Assembly (NCBI GenBank): GCA_001724265.1
Contig: MEDY01000177.1
Span: forward strand, 1-56,346
Direction: 5' to 3'
Origin: Rhizaria sp. SCN 62-66
Lineage: Eukaryota > Rhizaria, unplaced
DNA: 56,346 nt
Shown piece after piece: positions 21,614-33,209 of this stretch. The notes under the pieces are model-generated. The model was not told the origin of the DNA, made no database searches, and worked only from the letters and a program-made list of their open reading frames with translations. Each line of letters begins with the position of its first letter. The stretch's first letter is position 1. The translations under genes were made by a program, and so were the position numbers.

Positions 21614-22429
21614 ATGAGCAAGATTGAGCCGCGCCAGCAGCCGGGCCCGCAAGGCCGTGCCGCCGCGCCAATCAAGAACATCGTCTCCTCCCGCTCTGGC
21701 CAGAGCCAAGGCGGCCAGGACCAGAACCACGACGACAACGACGATGAGCGCCGCAGCCGCAGCCGCGAAGGCCGCGCCGCCGCCCCTCAACCGCAGCAAC
21801 AGCAACAGCCGATGCAGCAGCAACAACAACAGCAGCAGCGCCCCAAGCCTTCGTCAGCACCGTCGCAGTCCCAGTCCCAGGCACAGCCGCAGTCGCATTC
21901 GCAGCCAGAGCTGTCATTCACGCCGAACCGCTTCTCCGCAGCGTTCCCGCAGGACGCGCTGTCTCGCTGGTCGAACCAGTTCTGGGGCGCCGTGGGCGCG
22001 GGCTACGAAATGATCCAGCCGTGGCTGTTGTGGGCGTGGAACCTCGTCACCTTCGAGGGCCGGCTCTGGGGCTGGCTGCTCGCTGGGCTGAGCGCCACGG
22101 CGGCGTTTATGCGCCGCCACAGCGAGGCCATTTCGGCAATCCTGTCCACGGTCAAGTCGGTGCTGTTCACGCTGCTGGGGCTCGCCATCATCGCTGTGCG
22201 CGCTGCGGTCGGATGGGGCATCGCGGGGTACCAGGCCATGCGCGGCATCGCCAGCGGCAGCGGGATTAAGGGACTGCGCGGCAACGGCGACGCCGAAATT
22301 TCTGCCGCCGCCGCGCAACGTGGGCGCCAGCAGCCAGAGCGCGAGATCAAGCGGTTCCTCTCTGACCGGGAGGGCCGGCAGCAGCAGCCGGGGCATGTGC
22401 GCCACAGGGAGCCAGCCCCCGCGTACTAA
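21614..22429 (+). CDS. Q-rich protein with C-terminal membrane segments
   Basis: 271 residues from the first ATG (21614), ending TAA. The N-terminal half is disordered and carries Asp/Arg/Ser and Gln-Pro repeats (a CAG/CAA-rich block at about 21790-21840, then Ser-Gln repeats). The C-terminal half has a Trp-rich amphipathic entry (WSNQFWGAVGAGYEMIQPWLLWAWNL) and then two or three hydrophobic stretches (LWGWLLAGLSATAAF, SVLFTLLGLAIIAVRAAVGWG). The tail is basic. The layout fits a membrane-anchored or membrane-shaping protein with a cytosolic disordered region. I do not recognise the family. Confidence 0.65.
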   Translation: MSKIEPRQQPGPQGRAAAPIKNIVSSRSGQSQGGQDQNHDDNDDERRSRSREGRAAAPQPQQQQQPMQQQQQQQQRPKPSSAPSQSQSQAQPQSHSQPELSFTPNRFSAAFPQDALSRWSNQFWGAVGAGYEMIQPWLLWAWNLVTFEGRLWGWLLAGLSATAAFMRRHSEAISAILSTVKSVLFTLLGLAIIAVRAAVGWGIAGYQAMRGIASGSGIKGLRGNGDAEISAAAAQRGRQQPEREIKRFLSDREGRQQQPGHVRHREPAPAY

Positions 22430-23039
22430 GCGAAAGCAAGTGCACAGCAAAGTGCGCACGCAGGGGCGCATAGTGAGGGAAGCGGCGTTTGCGTTGGGAC
22501 ATGTGGAGTGGATAACAAGTGTGTAAGGTAACTGTACGGAGTACTTTGACTGGCTATAATCCGAGCGCGATTGGTATGCGGTTATAACAGTTAAAGGCTT
22601 AATTTGAAGAACTGAAGATATGACATTTCAATAAATTGATTAAGCTAAGCATTGACGAAAACTCATATATTCACATCTCAAAGATAACGTTGCATTGTCT
22701 TCGAACGTCACACAAAAAATGAGAATTGTATTTTTTAAACTGAACATCAAAGGAAACCACAGGTTGATTTTGATCATAATAGTGGCACACCGCTCGTGAT
22801 TCTTGATGGTGAAAAAGAAGTACTAATATACATAGACGTATTCATAGCAAATACATAGCAAAAAGCAATGTTAAACTCATCGGTCCAATTTTTCATGCAA
22901 TGCGCAAACTCACCCGACATAGCGTGTCGACGTGACTACGTATTCATGCATGTGATCACTTACTGCAGCTCATCCAGACTGAGCTTCAAAAAACTAACAC
23001 GACCGATACTAGTATCACTGTACGCGCATAAAAAACACC
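22430..23039. other. AT-rich spacer between convergent genes
   Basis: 610 bases between the 3' ends of the Q-rich membrane gene (+) and the ankyrin gene (-). AT-rich, with no long open frame and no recognisable RNA gene. Confidence 0.45.
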
Positions 23040-26000
23040 TTACATGATGGTGCACTTGCCCTTAGCCTCGACGTTGGGCTCCACGTCATCAGGGTCCCGG
23101 GCGTCTGTGCGGCCCGGCGCCAGCGGAGCGAAGCGCTCCTCGTCAAGCGCGGCTGCCAGCGCGGCGTGGCGCGGGCACATCCAGAGTGAGCGCGTCTTCT
23201 CGCGGTCGCGCACGCGCGTGAGCCCCGCCGTGTGCTTCGCGGGCCGCCACCGGCCCAGGCGCGGATTCGTCTCGGCCACGAGCTCGTAGAGCGCCTCGCG
23301 CGAGCGCAGGAAGAACGGGCTCAGCGCCTCAGCGTTCTGACCGCCGCCGCTCTTGCTGTTGCCGCTGCCGCTGGCGGGGGAGCGCGCGCCGCTGACGTTG
23401 CTGCTGCCGCTGCCGGTGCGGTTGTTGCCCGAGGCGCCCGACTTGCCGTTGCTGTCGTTGCTGTTGCTGCTGTTGGGCGCGGCGAGCGGCGACCACGGCA
23501 CCACGGGCTCGTACGTGGCAAAGAACCGCGCAACCTGTTTGTGGTCAGACGTGTCGACCGCGGCCCCGCCGGCGCCGAGCAGCCCCAGCACACGGAGGCA
23601 CTCGACGGCCTGTCCTTCCCAGTCAACCTCCTCGGCGAGCACGTAGCGCAGCGCTGCACACGTGGCGTCGATGAGGTGGCTCTCGACCACGGGCTCGTTG
23701 GCGCGGAAGCGGTGGAACTCGTCCCCGATCACGCCCGCGTTGCCGGAGCACAGCACGTCGAGCTCGCGCTGGGTCTTGTCCAGCGGGAGCGCGGAGACAG
23801 GGCGCGCGGGGGGCGGGTACGGCGCGCGCAGGCGGCCGCCGGGGGGGCTGGTCGCCGCGCCGTAGCCGTAGCCAGAGCCGGAGCCTGGGGAGCAGACCGC
23901 GCAACCTGCACCACTGGGCGGCGACTGCGCCTGAGTCGGCGGCTGCGACTGCTGACCCATGGCCTGGGCCTGCGCGAGCGTGGGGAGCGCGCACGGGCTG
24001 CTGTGGCCGCTCGCGGGCGGGACCGGGCTGGAACAGGAACACGCTGCGCCGCCGAGCGACAGTGAGGGCGGTGCCGCGTCCGAGCCCGAGACCGGGACCG
24101 AGACGGAGCCCGCCGTCGCGGGGGTCGAGGGCGCGAACGACGGCGTCGATGCGGGCGTCACGGCTCTCGACAGCGACAACGCGCCGCCGCTGCCGCTTGT
24201 GCTGGTGAGCACGGAGGCCGGGCGGCCCATGCAGATCGGGGACGTGCACGACGCAGCGGTGCCCGCGTTGGCGGCGGCCGCGGCGGCGATAGCGAGTGCG
24301 CCTGCGGACGCGCCGTTGGGGGCGCGGATACCTTCGTGTTCCAGCAGCGCCGCGGGCAGCGGCAACGGGTGACCGTGAGCGTGGGCGTGACCGTGACCAG
24401 CGTGACCGTGAGCAGCGTGACCGTTGGCGGGATGCAGAGAGCGCGCGGGCGGCGGGCTCTGCGGCGAGGACGTGGCGAAGGACTCAGGGGAGCTGGGGGG
24501 CTCGGACTCGGCGGCCTGCAACTGCGAACGCGAGCGCGGGGGCGGGTTCGCCTTACCACCGGTGGCGTCGGCGTGAGGCTGTGTGAGTGAGCCAGATTGG
24601 GATTGGGGCGACCGTGAGAGCGAGACGGGGCTGGCGACGGCGACAGCGGAGGCAGTGACGCTGTCAGACTTGTTCGCAGATGCGTCGGCAGTCTCAGACT
24701 CGCTAACATCAGTCTTAGTCTCACCTCCAGTGCTCGAGCCACCGGTAGACTCTTCGGACTCGGTCTTCTTCGCGGTCGCAGAGGGAGAGGCAGAGTCAGA
24801 ATCAGACGGCTGCACCGGCGCGGCTGCTGTCGCGGTCGCAGGTGCAGAGTCCGTCTCCTTCGAATCAGAGGTTTCAGCGTGCTTCTCTGCATTCTTCTTC
24901 TCAGTGGTCTTCTTAACCTCAGCGTCAGTCTTGGCGTCCGCCGTCTCGGGCGCCTTGAGAGCGACACCGCCAACAATCTCAGCCGCACTCGCAGCAACAG
25001 CAGCAGCGCTCGCGTTGGCGCGCGGACTGGGGCTCGGGCTGGCCGATGACGACGCAGCGGCGTTAGTGGGCGACGCCGCTAGCTTTGCTTTGGCCTCGGC
25101 AGCCTTGCGCGCCTTCTCCATGCCCGCGCCGGCCCTGGCGGCGTCGGCGGCGTCCTCCTCCGCCGTCGTCTCCTCGGCCGCCATGCCGGGACCCACCATC
25201 GAGCAGGCGCGCGTGCGGCCGGCGCCGCCGTCGCTGCCACTGGTGCCGGACGGGGTGGGCGAGAGGACGAGTCCGCTGAGCACGTGGCGGCCGGTCATGG
25301 GCGGCACCAACGGCGCCGGACCCGCACCCGCACTTGCACTCGCAGTGGCCGTGGCGCCGTTGCCACCACCAGCGGCGCTGTTGTTGCCGTTGAGATTGAG
25401 AGCGCTGGATGCGGTGGACGTGGTGGTCGTCGTGTCGATCGTGGGGGAAAGCGCGAGCAGCCGCGCCGCGTCAGCGTCGGCGTCGGCGTCGACGGCCACG
25501 ACAGCCAGCTCGTCGATCGGCGCCAGAGTAAGCCCGCGCGCACTGCCAGCGCTGACCGCAGCGGCGGCGGCGACGGCGGCCTCGGCGGCGGCGGCAGCCT
25601 CGGCGGCCTCGGCGGCCTCAACCTCCTCGAGCGTGGGAGGGATATATGACAGCAGCCGCGAGCCGTTAAACGCGACGAGCTGTCCAATCGTCCACAGCAC
25701 GTACGCCAAGTAAGGGCCCACACGAAGCAGCTCCCAGTCGTTGAGCCGCAGCGTAAAGCCGCCGTGACCACAGTCGCAGGGCTGCAGTGAGATGACCCGC
25801 GTGGTCGCCAGCAGCGGCAGCGCCCAGAGCCCGTCGCACAGCAGCCGCAGGCGGAACACGTGCTTGCGCGGGGCCGATTGCGCGCGCGACAGAGCCAGCT
25901 CCAGCGATGCGCGGCGCGCGGCGGCCGTCGCGGCGGCCGCGGCGGCGGCTGACACGGCCAGCGGCGGCCGCGGGAGACGCGCAGAGGTGTACCTGCCGCC

Positions 26001-28544
26001 GCCCAACGGCTGCTGCTGTTGGTTGTTGTTTCCCTGCTGGGCGGCGGCGGCGGCGGCAATCGCCGCGGCGGCGGACGCGGCCGAGACAGGTGCGCCGCTT
26101 GCCACCACCGCAGGACTGGCCTTGTTGCCCTGCTGCTGCTGGGGGTTGACGGGCGCGAAGACGCTCTTGAGCGACGCACTGCGCGCGTACGGCGACGGCG
26201 GTGACCGCACGCCGCTGGCGCCGCTGGCACCACCAGCGTCCGCTGCGGTCGCGGCGGCCGCGGCGGCGGTGCCAGCGGGCGCGAGGGTCTTGACGGGCCC
26301 CCCCGCCTTGTTACTACTGCTATTGGTGTTGAGGCCCGTGGGGCGCGGCGCCGGCGCGGTGACGATGGTGGAGGACCCGCGGCGCAGCAGCGGTGGTGGC
26401 TGGTACATTGTTGCGCCCTCGCCGTCGACCCCGCCGCCGGCGCCGTTGCGGGCACTGGCCTCGGCGTCGGCGTCAGCAGAGGACGGCGAAGCGATGTCGT
26501 CGCCGTAGAACCCGTCGTCGCCGTCGCCGTCGCCGTCGGGGCCAGAGGCCGCGACGGAGGACCGGCCGGACAGACCGACACTCTTGCTCCCAGCACCAGC
26601 CCCAGCGCCAGCGCCATTGCCATTGCCAGCTCCGGTGTTGAGCGAGACAGGTGCTCCAGGGTTCGCGGTGGTGGCGCGGGCCAACACCGGGGACGTGGCG
26701 CCACTCGCGGCGGCGCCGCCCTTGCTAGCGGCCATAGTACCAGACGCAGTCACATTGCTACCGCCGTTCGCAGCAGAGGCCTTGTCCCCAGGCTTGCCGC
26801 TGCCAGCGGCGGCCGGTCGCGCCGCCGCGGCGGGCCCGGGCGCGGGCGCTGGCAGACCGCCGATGTTGGCGTAGGCGCACTGTAGCGTCAGCGGCAGCTC
26901 GAGCCACCACTTGTGGCGCACAAGACTCGGCACCGGCGCCCCGAACGTCTGGTCCGGCAGCGGCAGCGGCGCGTGCGCGGCGTCAGGCGGCAGCGCGGTG
27001 GAGAACGTCGGCGCCGGCGCGCGCTCCGCCGCGGGCGGGTCGGGTGCGATGAGCTTGGAGCGGAACATGACGGGCAGCAGCGGCAGCGGGCACGGCAGCG
27101 CTCCCGGGTCGGCGGTGACGGCGGAACACAAGGGCTCGAGCTCCGTCTCGCGCGCGGCCTCCATCGCCTGGACCTCGGGCCGCGCAGCGAGGTTGCGCGC
27201 CGACGACAGCCGCTCGTAACCGCGCAGCATGCGGCGCACCGAGTCGACGGCGTGCGCGGCCGACGGGAAACCGTGCGTGACGGCGGCGACTGCGCGCTGC
27301 ACAGCGAGTCGCTCGCGCTGCGACAGCCGCATGCGCTGCAGCGCCTCGTGGAAAATTGGCGAGACCAGCATCGCGCCGGTGAACGCGCCCGCGGCGGCGA
27401 CCTGCGACTTGACGTGCGTGGCAGACAGCACCAGGGGCAGCGACGCCTCGAGGAAGAGTAAGACTTCGCGCGGGGACCAGTCCGAGGCGGGCTTACTCGC
27501 GAGGAGCTGTTTCGCCTCCAGATACGCGCGGCAGCGGCGAGAACCGGCGGCGCGGGCAACATCGGCGGCCCTTTTGCCGTCGGGCCCCGTGTACGTGATC
27601 TCGGCGCCATCGTCGTAGAGCCGCCGCACAGCCGCGAGGTCGCCGCGCCGGGCCGCGGCGAGAAGGTTCTCGTTGAGGATGAGCTGCCGCGACGGCGCCG
27701 ACACGCCGATGATCGGCGCGGGGCCCGAGCTGACCGTGGGCGCCGCGCCGCCGCCGGTGCCAGTGCCTGTGGGGGCGAGGGCGGGGGAGCGGCGGACCGC
27801 GGCGGCGGCGGCGCCGGGGGAGGTGGTGACGATGCCGCACGCCGGTGCAGCGCCGACGGGGGCCGGCACGCGCGGGGCCGCCGCGCTGCCCACAGAAGTC
27901 ATCGGGCCCGCCGCGCTCTCTCCGCCATTAGCGCCGGCGGGGACGAGTGACGGCCCGTGCTGAGTGGGGGCGGCGGCGCGGCGGAGGGCGCGCTCTTCGT
28001 GCAGCGCGGTAGGGTCGTGGCCGCGGCGGTCAAGCTCGCGCTGCAGCAGCGCAACGACGGCGTCGTGTGAGCGGCGCAGCGCAACGATGAGCGGCGTCTG
28101 CGCGGAGCTGGTGGCGGAGTTGACGCCTGCGCGCGCGGCGACGAGGTCCTCGACAATGGGGGCGTGGCCAGCATAAGAAGCGAGGAACAGAGGCGTCCAG
28201 CCGTGGTCGTCTGCGGCGTCGGGGGATGCCTTCTTGGCGAGCAGCAGGCGCACAACGGCGCGATGGCCGTGCAGCGCGGCGAGCGTAAGCGCGGTCCAGC
28301 CGTGGCGCGTGGCCGAGTCAACGGCGGCGCGGCGCGAGAGCAGCTATTTGACGAGCTCGGTGTGGCCGCCCTGCGACGCGACCATCAACGGACGCCACTC
28401 CGTCTCCATCACCAGGTCCGGGTTGGCGCCGTTGTGAAGAGACTCACGGAGCAGCTTTAGGTTGCCTGTCTGCACCGCCGAGACCAGGTCTGCGCTCGCG
28501 CGGGCGCCCAGGACGGAGCGCGACGGACGCCCGGGCTGGGACAT
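23040..28544 (-). CDS. Ankyrin-repeat / SAM-like protein with CaaX C-terminus and in-frame UAG
   Basis: 1,834 residues from ATG 28544 to TAA. The N-terminus has four ankyrin repeats (about residues 17-160, for example GHRAVVRLLLAKKASPDAAD and DHGWTPLFLASYAGH). A further isolated repeat follows (LLAAARRGDLAAVRRLYDDG), then a SAM-like helical region (SDWSPREVLLFLEASLPL). The middle and C-terminal parts are long Ala/Gly/Ser/Thr-rich linkers separated by conserved-looking islands (HKWWLELPLTLQCAYANI; a Cys/His island QPCDCGHGG; LWMCPRH). The last four residues are CTIM, a CaaX box predicting farnesylation and membrane attachment. Codon 67 is TAG (28344) inside the second ankyrin repeat, where the frame reads ELVK-x-LLSRRAAVD. 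With UAG as stop the gene would lose its first two repeats or be called as two genes. Probably a scaffold; partners unknown. Confidence 0.8.
24366..24430 (-). repeat. His-Gly coding minisatellite
   Basis: Tandem units related to GTGACCGTGAGC on the plus strand encode an alternating His-Gly-His-Ala stretch in the ankyrin protein. A similar repeat occurs at about 17955-18000 in the giant membrane protein gene. Confidence 0.6.
28344..28346 (-). other. In-frame UAG codon 7 (ankyrin protein codon 67)
   Basis: The context is GAG CTC GTC AAA TAG CTG CTC TCG. It lies in the second helix of an ankyrin repeat at a position occupied in this protein's other repeats by Leu, Asp or Glu, so a polar residue such as Gln is structurally acceptable. 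The frame continues for 5.3 kb. Confidence 0.9.
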
Positions 28545-29615
28545 GCTGCGAGGTGGAGGGCGAGGCGGGCCGCGGCCACAAAAGGGGTTGGAGACGCAAG
28601 AGTGCGGCGGATCAATATAATAGAGTAGGTTGTATCTGCTCGTTGATCTCTGTCTTTAGGGTATGTCTATGAAAAAAGATACAGAGGAAGATTTGTGCCG
28701 GATGGATGACGTTGGAGTGAGCACGAGGCAGCGACCGTCAAGCAAGCATAACTCTGCAGAGTTTCCGACAATCAATAACAGTATATCATTAACTTGTAGT
28801 TTCGAGTGCATTGTAGTCTGTTGCATTTCTTCTTCGTGAAGCCTGCGACTGTATAGGACATGAAATTGAGGTGGCGAATCTTCTCGAGAACGAGTAGCCA
28901 CGCCACAGGAGACCGTGAACCAGCAAGGTTTCAAGGTGACGACATTCGACTATGTTCCTGCAACACGTCTCAGCTTTTGTTTTCAGTTTTAAAAATGCAT
29001 GTTCTATGTAGTTTGTTTGTGATTCTTTTATATCGCATTTCTTATTATTCTGAAACTCGACATTCAAACTCGATATCGTGTCTCTTTTGCGAAAATCTTA
29101 GGTAAATGACACTTGAAAGCTCACTTTATGCGGGTAGATACAGTGGCTAAGGGGTGTTTGGGATAAAATAAATAAACGGAAGTAAAATATGGTATAGTTA
29201 CTTACAGAAATTACGAGCACTCTTAAGAAATGCTCCATGTCATCAAGAATTCAAGTCCTGAACTAATACATAACCACGAAATCCGACAAAAAACGGTCCT
29301 AGTGAGGCTAATACAAGTATAAGTCGAGAAGTAATCATGAATCGCAGAAAACAACATGTTTTCAGTATATATTAACAAAATTCTCCAGTGTACCTTCTCT
29401 TCTCACATGCTTCCGTAAGCGCTTTGACAACAACAAATTCACTGTGCAACACTGAGCTGACTTGAACAAACCTCAACACAACCCGTTCAACGCATGCAGC
29501 ATACTGTAGAACAATGCCCCTTGCAAATCCCATCTGTCTAATGCTGCTTTGACATGCTTTCTTTAGGTTATCCTTATTTTAGCTTTAGGAGACTGTATAC
29601 CGTGGCGAACCTTGC
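28545..29615. other. Divergent AT-rich intergenic region
   Basis: About 1.07 kb between the ankyrin gene (-) and the RING gene (+), holding both promoters. Positions 28660-29070 contain overlapping short open frames on both strands, including a plus-strand ATG frame at about 28664-28837. None shows a recognisable domain or clear splice pattern. Positions 29100-29600 are AT-rich and empty as far as I can see. Confidence 0.4.
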
Positions 29616-32600
29616 ATGGATAAGGCTGGCGAAGACGCTGCGAATCGCCGCGTTTCGTTGTTCAGCCATTCATCCCCTGCGGGAGAGAACGCGGTGCTTG
29701 CTCACATTACAGACTCACTTATTCCACGTCTCAGCAGTGTTGAGTATGCGCAACTGATTGCCTATGCCGGACTGCGCAAAAACATTGCACGCTACGCTTC
29801 CGCTTGTGGCAAGTCCCCATCCTCTTCCTCCACACCGTGCACCGATGCCGATGCTGCTTCACCCTCTTCGGCTGAGTCGTCGTCAAGCTCATTCTCGCCA
29901 GGAAAAACGAATTTAACATCTGACGCGCAGGCAGACCGTGCGCACCATGCCGCAAACCCGCTCGCCTCACCCTTGCTTCTCGAGGCAGGCCAGTCAGCAC
30001 GCGCCAACAGCAATCATGGAAGCATCGACGGCGTCGGCACCGACATCAACAACGTCAACGAATGTGTCTCCAGCGCTTTAACTGCGCATCCGCACTCTTC
30101 ATTTCCAATCTCGGATGAAGTTATCATTGACGACTCTGGAGTAGTGCACCCGCTTTTCACACTGCCGCAACGCGTTTGGCTTTGCATACACAGCATCATC
30201 GCGATTGCTGCGGCCACCGGCGCGCTGCTTGTGCTACTTGACCCGCCGGCTACGTTACCAGCGTTGCATTTGTCACCGCTGTTAGCATACTTGCTTTCTA
30301 CGCTCCTGTTGTCGCTGGTAACAGCACTAGGCTCTGCATACGCGTCCTGTGGTTTTGCTTTCGCACTTCGTATTGACTCCATCCCACTCCTCCGTGGCGC
30401 GCGTGTAGCCCGCATTGTTGCACTCAACGCACACCTTGTTGCCGCGGTTAACGCGCCCGTATTGCTGTGCATTGCGCAGGCTGCACGGTCGCCAAAGCTG
30501 TCTCAGCAGACACTGGTGCTGGTGCGCGCTTGGACCGCGTTCGCAATTGCGTATCACGCCGGTCTATTGCTCGCCGAAGTGTGCGCGCCGCGCGTTGCCG
30601 CCGCCGCTTCTGTGGTAGGCTCGGCGTTTTTAGACCGCGAGTCGGCAGCGCACCGCGCTGCGCGTATTGACGGCGCAGCAGTGTCCGTGAGAGCGCGCCG
30701 CGGCAGCGGTGGGAGCGACTTCGGCTATTACACAGAGGCGGAGGTTGCCGAACTTGTGGCTGCTGCAGACGCGGCCACAGCGGCTACAAATGCAGCCGCC
30801 GCGCGCTCGTTTGCCGCAGCTGCGGCAGCTGCCGCGCAACGCAGCGATCAACGGCGGTTGCAACAACAGAGTCAACAGCCGCAGCAGAGGCCGTCTCTGA
30901 TGCAGCAGCTGCTCGCGGCGCGGGCAATCCGGCGCGAGCGCTTATGTCCTTTAACACTCGCTGAGGTTGCTGCAAACACTGAGCTTCTCACGGTCACCGG
31001 TGACAATGAAGAGCTTGTCGCCATTGTGCAGGAGCGGTGTGCAATATGTCTTGGAGGCCTGCACCGAGACCCTGCGCCTGCTGAGACTGAACACAGCGCG
31101 GGACGTGGTAATGCCATCGGCAATTTTTTTCAAGGTTTGGCAAACCGAATTAGTCGCAGCAGTCGTGACAGTGTGACAACTAGTACATCGCGCACAAATG
31201 CGTCAATAAGTGCGCACAGTGATCCCGGTGCACGAGAGGCTGCATCATTAACAGCATCTGTGCTGGGAGCAGTGGGATTGCGACGGTTACCTTGCGGCCA
31301 TTGCTTTCATCGCGGATGTGGCGACAGATGGCTGCGGCAAAGCCCGCGCTGCCCGCTGTGTCGACGCAATGTCCTTGTCGCTGCCGAGGAACGCCGCCGC
31401 GCAGTTCTGAATGGCAACGTAATGCAGCGCAGCCCTGAAGCAAGTGTAAGTTTGCGTGACGTCAATAGTGTCTATAATGGCAGTGGCGCACCAGGAAGTT
31501 GTATTAGTGAGAATGAAAGTGTACAGTCAAGCTTTAATACGCTTGACGTGCAGTCGCGAAAATCATGTTGCACACAAAGTGGTGCGTCTATCAAAACTAA
31601 TATTAGCGGTAGTGCTAGAACTAGCGTGGTGAGCAGCAATAGCAGCAGTCTGAGTGGTATCATAATCAACACTGCAAGCGAACCTCATGACAATTACAAT
31701 GCATCTTGTTCTAGCTCGACGTCGCAAACTTTAAGCTCGCTGTCAGACAGCTCATTAACAGGTTTAACGTGCAGTCATAAATCTAGCTCACTTTCTAGAG
31801 ACTCACACTCAAACACAACAGCGAGTGGTGTCAATTCGTTGTCCCGGCGACCGCGTGTGTCGACTCCACGCCGTCCGACTCCGCCGGGCAGCAGCTCGCT
31901 AATGGTAGCAACAGCTGCGTCAACGGCAGCTGCAGCTAACGCCGGCAAGTTTGCATTGCTGCGTATTGCGCTTCCACCTCCGAAGCCGCAAGGCCAGCAG
32001 CAGCAACATGGCAGGTCGACCAAGGTTAAGCAGCGCACAGCAGCGTATAAAAGCAGTGTTGATACTGGTGTCAATGGTTCCAGCAGCAGTCCTTGCAGCG
32101 CTACTGCAGATGACTCTATCGATCAAAGCACTTCTCCGCGTAGCAACGCTGCATCTCGTTCGCCACGCGCCCAATCACTTCTGCAGTCGCCCTCACAGTC
32201 GCGGTCAGACTCGCTCTCACGCTCTCAATCACAGTCTCGATCGCAGTCACTCTCACAGACGCTGAGTTTTTCAGCGCCTACGACGCCGCCCGTTTGCAGT
32301 GCGGTTGTGGTCAGGGCTGTCGACGGGCCAGGCGGACTGCTCGGGGCAGGTGGACTGAAACGCTGCCACCGCGGCGGCGCAGCGGCACCAGCCGAACTGT
32401 TAGGGCTTCTCCGGCTTGTGGCTGCTGCCGCCGCGACAGAGATCGCCCATCGTGGCAGCTTTGTTGTCAGCGCTAACGGACAGCGTGGTACAGCGGTTGC
32501 AACAGGAGTGAACAGTCGCTAGCCTGCGCTGGCGGTTACAGCGCTTGCTGGATATGAGAACTGCGCTCTTAGCACAAGTCCTAAGGCTGTCGGAAAATCG

Positions 32601-32996
32601 GCCGCGTGTACCAGTAACAACACGAGCACACCTGTGGTTTGTAGGGAGTTCAAGTCCTCCACTAGCAGTCGTCATGGCAGCGCCAGCGGCTGCAGCAATA
32701 TCAGTGGCTATGATACAGCTTTAAGTGTCAACAACGATGATGAGGTTGGGGTGGGAGACGACTCGATTCAACTCGAGTTGGTCTTTGCGCAATCGGGTGT
32801 GATGCAACAGCTGCAGCAACAACAACGTGAACAGCCACAGCACAGCGCAAATAAAGGGCGTTTTAGCGGGAAGGACTTTGATGAAATGCGGAAACGCGTA
32901 ATGCGGCGCTCAGTGTGCGCCATGCTCTACAGGCCGTCGCCCAGTGCAGTGAAAACAAAGGAGCACGATCATGACGAGGCAGGCAAGAACAATTAA
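29616..32996 (+). CDS. Multi-pass membrane RING-H2 E3 ligase candidate with in-frame UAG
   Basis: 1,126 residues from ATG 29616 to TAA 32994-32996. After a Ser-rich N-terminus, residues about 180-330 contain several hydrophobic segments (VWLCIHSIIAIAAATGALLVLL, LLAYLLSTLLLSLVTALGSAY, VAAVNAPVLLCIAQ, WTAFAIAYHAGLLLAEV). An RING-H2 domain follows: CAIC at 475-478 and LPCGHCFHRGCGDRWL ... CPLC near 558-580. About 80 Ser/Gly/Ala residues are inserted between the first Cys pair and the central Cys-His. The C-terminal 540 residues are disordered (Ser/Arg/Gln repeats). Codon 969 is TAG (32520), with 157 further open codons to TAA. Likely a membrane-embedded ubiquitin ligase, for example of the endomembrane system. 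The substrate is unknown. Confidence 0.8.
32520..32522 (+). other. In-frame UAG codon 8 (RING protein codon 969)
   Basis: The context is GTG AAC AGT CGC TAG CCT GCG CTG GCG. Downstream codons encode Ser/Asn-rich and then Gln-rich sequence and a basic helix (DEMRKRVMRRSVCAML), ending TAA at 32994. Of the ten sites this one is nearest to a gene's 3' end, so on its own it would be the easiest to dismiss. Confidence 0.75.
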
Positions 32997-33209
32997 AAGG
33001 GAGGAAAGAAGTGTGGGTACAGAGATGTAACACGCTTGTACATGAACCAACAAGCGAACTTATCCTGTTGCTATTAGCGCAAAAACACAAATCGGTAGAA
33101 AATGCACGACAAAACCAAATAAAAATGTCATCAATTTTGAACAAGCTGTTGTATTTTAACACGTTACATGTACTATCTCTGTTCAAGTGCAACTGGCGTG
33201 TTCCAGCAA

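Noticed and set aside
28656-29067. Short open frames on both strands upstream of the ankyrin gene
   Set aside because: They overlap each other on opposite strands and show no recognisable domain, clear splice pattern or coding bias.
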